A DNA stretch of 23,321 nucleotides from the NCBI GenBank assembly GCA_046350595.1, contig JAXMAC010000048.1:1-23321 (forward strand). The letters are read 5' to 3'. The notes below the pieces were generated by a model, which was not told the origin of the DNA, made no database searches, and was given only the letters and a program-made list of their open reading frames with translations. This document shows, piece after piece, positions 22,639-23,321 of this stretch (its first letter is position 1; every line of letters begins with the position of its first letter). The translations under genes were made by a program, and so were the position numbers. The stretch is from JAHFOW01 sp046350595. GTDB lineage: Bacteria; Planctomycetota; Brocadiia; Brocadiales; Brocadiaceae.

Positions 22639-22812
22639 TCATGGGTTCTTTTTATCTCTGAGAAAACTATCCATATCGGCTTGGATGCGTGGGCTATCAA
22701 TCTCTTTTGCCTTGTTATAGCAGAGGATACAGATATCGCCCTTCGCAGTGGTCATCTTTTTCCACTCATCTTTTTCGCCCAGATAGCGTCCACATTTCCA
22801 GCAATTAGCCAT
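22639..22812 (-). CDS. Small zinc-ribbon protein, function unknown
   Basis: From ATG 22810-22812 the 57-residue product is MANCWKCGRYLGEKDEWKKM followed by TTAKGDICILCYNKAKE and a charged helix. Two CxxC pairs (CWKC and CILC) about 30 residues apart form a probable treble-clef or zinc-ribbon. AGGA is nine bases before the ATG. The frame is open ten codons further, but that part has no ribosome site. It converges on the Mut7-C gene, which also carries a zinc ribbon; a link is not shown. Such small zinc proteins often bind nucleic acid or protein partners. Confidence 0.7.
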   Translation of the reverse strand: MANCWKCGRYLGEKDEWKKMTTAKGDICILCYNKAKEIDSPRIQADMDSFLRDKKNP

Positions 22813-22876
22813 AGTATATGTTCCTATATCGTAATGAGCCACGAATAGATACGAACTTGCACGAGTATTGAATATC

Positions 22877-23166
22877 TAGCGCAGCCACGCCGCAACCAAA
22901 TCCCCTGGTCAAAGGGAAACAACCCCATAGCGCAGCGAAGCCGCAACCAATTCTCTTGTAAAAGCGGGGAGATTGCTTCGGGAAAGACCCTCGCAATGAC
23001 ACTTACTATGCTCTTTGATAGCACACAGCACGTTGTCATTGCGAGCGTTTGTAGTGACGACTTTAGTCTTTGGTGTCATTGCGAGCGGAGCGAAGCAATC
23101 TTTCCCTCATAAACAAATGTGATTGTGAAAAACTTATAAAAAAAGTTTTTACACAATAATACTATA
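22877..23166. repeat. Mosaic interspersed repeat, copy B
   Basis: The core (22928-23166) is the direct-orientation counterpart of 12240-12460. It is preceded by a second, shorter copy of its own left block (TAGCGCAGCCACGCCGCAACC at 22877). GAGATTGCTTCGGG and CTCGCAATGACAC form the left arm, and TCATTGCGAGC with GGAGCGAAGCAATCTTTCC the right arm. The right arm is doubled: TGTCATTGCGAGCG appears at 23035, is interrupted by GTAGTGACGACTTTAGTC, and starts again at 23074. The element has thus been built by insertion and duplication. No gene is visible between 22813 and 23166. Confidence 0.8.
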
Positions 23167-23186
23167 TTTTAATGGAGGAATATCTT

Positions 23187-23321
23187 GTGTACAAGGCTTT
23201 CCTTCTCAAAGTTTTACATTGTCCATGTCAGGAAGATGTAAAATTGCTACAAAGTTATCGGGTATTTATTTGTGTCATTGTGGCAAAAATTTATAGGTTA
23301 ACAAATATTTCAATAAATTTT
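23187..23321 (+). CDS. Possible gene start running off the window
   Basis: GTG 23187-23189 is seven bases after a strong ribosome site GGAGGA (23174-23179) and opens a frame of 45 codons to the last base: MYKAFLLKVLHCPCQEDVKL and so on, with no stop. The sequence is not recognised. The frame is short and AT-rich, so chance remains likely; an 8-bp inverted repeat (23212-23219 with 23236-23243) lies inside it. Confidence 0.3.
   Translation, partial: MYKAFLLKVLHCPCQEDVKLLQSYRVFICVIVAKIYRLTNISINF

Noticed and set aside
22877..23166. CRISPR-like array at the right end
   Set aside because: Repeated blocks are unequal in length and spacing, no regular spacers occur and no cas gene is near; it is a mosaic of interspersed repeats.

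Overview
The window looks like chromosomal DNA of a Gram-negative-type bacterium with an outer membrane: it encodes a lipoprotein, an exported HtrA protease and a membrane-anchored PpiD/SurA-like chaperone. It also shows c-di-GMP signalling, probable sigma-54 control and a Bacillus-type Fe-S PurF. The tmRNA tag begins AEP, as I recall for some Planctomycetes. Gene content, AT-rich spacers and short mosaic repeats would fit an anammox planctomycete (Brocadiaceae). That placement is inference; nothing here is a diagnostic marker.

Left edge (1-720): the last 56 residues of a tyrosine recombinase end beside the 3' end of a minus-strand tmRNA gene. This is the usual layout where an island has integrated into ssrA, so mobile DNA probably lies left of the window. 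Positions 1010-5934 (+) hold a coiled-coil lipoprotein, a two-helix membrane protein, an HtrA protease and a GAF-PAS-PAS-GGDEF-EAL c-di-GMP enzyme. topA (6131-8443, -) is divergent from a PpiD/SurA-like chaperone plus ribF (8710-11448, +). A LOG-family protein (11486-12097, -) follows.

Positions 12240-16961 (-) read as one cluster: a possible basic peptide, ribH, a NusB-PHP fusion, ftsY, an orphan sdhB and an unlisted 56-residue protein. The NusB-PHP fusion is the most unusual gene: it joins the rRNA antitermination factor to a domain resembling RNase AM (YciV), which trims rRNA 5' ends.

Positions 17293-18449 (-) hold the best candidate for an undescribed regulatory system. An exported calcium-binding (TSP3-repeat) protein has a leader of several hundred bases. 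Reading from upstream to downstream, I see three 13-bp palindromes at exact 21-bp spacing, a -24/-12 (sigma-54-type) promoter match, a c-di-GMP-I (GEMM-I) riboswitch candidate, and a hairpin over the first of two Shine-Dalgarno/start pairs. Together with the c-di-GMP enzyme at 3277-5934 this suggests enhancer- and c-di-GMP-controlled expression of a surface or secreted protein.

The right side has thiE (-) divergent from purF (+), a radical SAM/SPASM protein, an array of 9-bp repeats, a Mut7-C ribonuclease-like protein, a small zinc-ribbon protein (-), and a second copy of the mosaic repeat found at 12240-12460. A possible gene starts near the right edge and runs off it.
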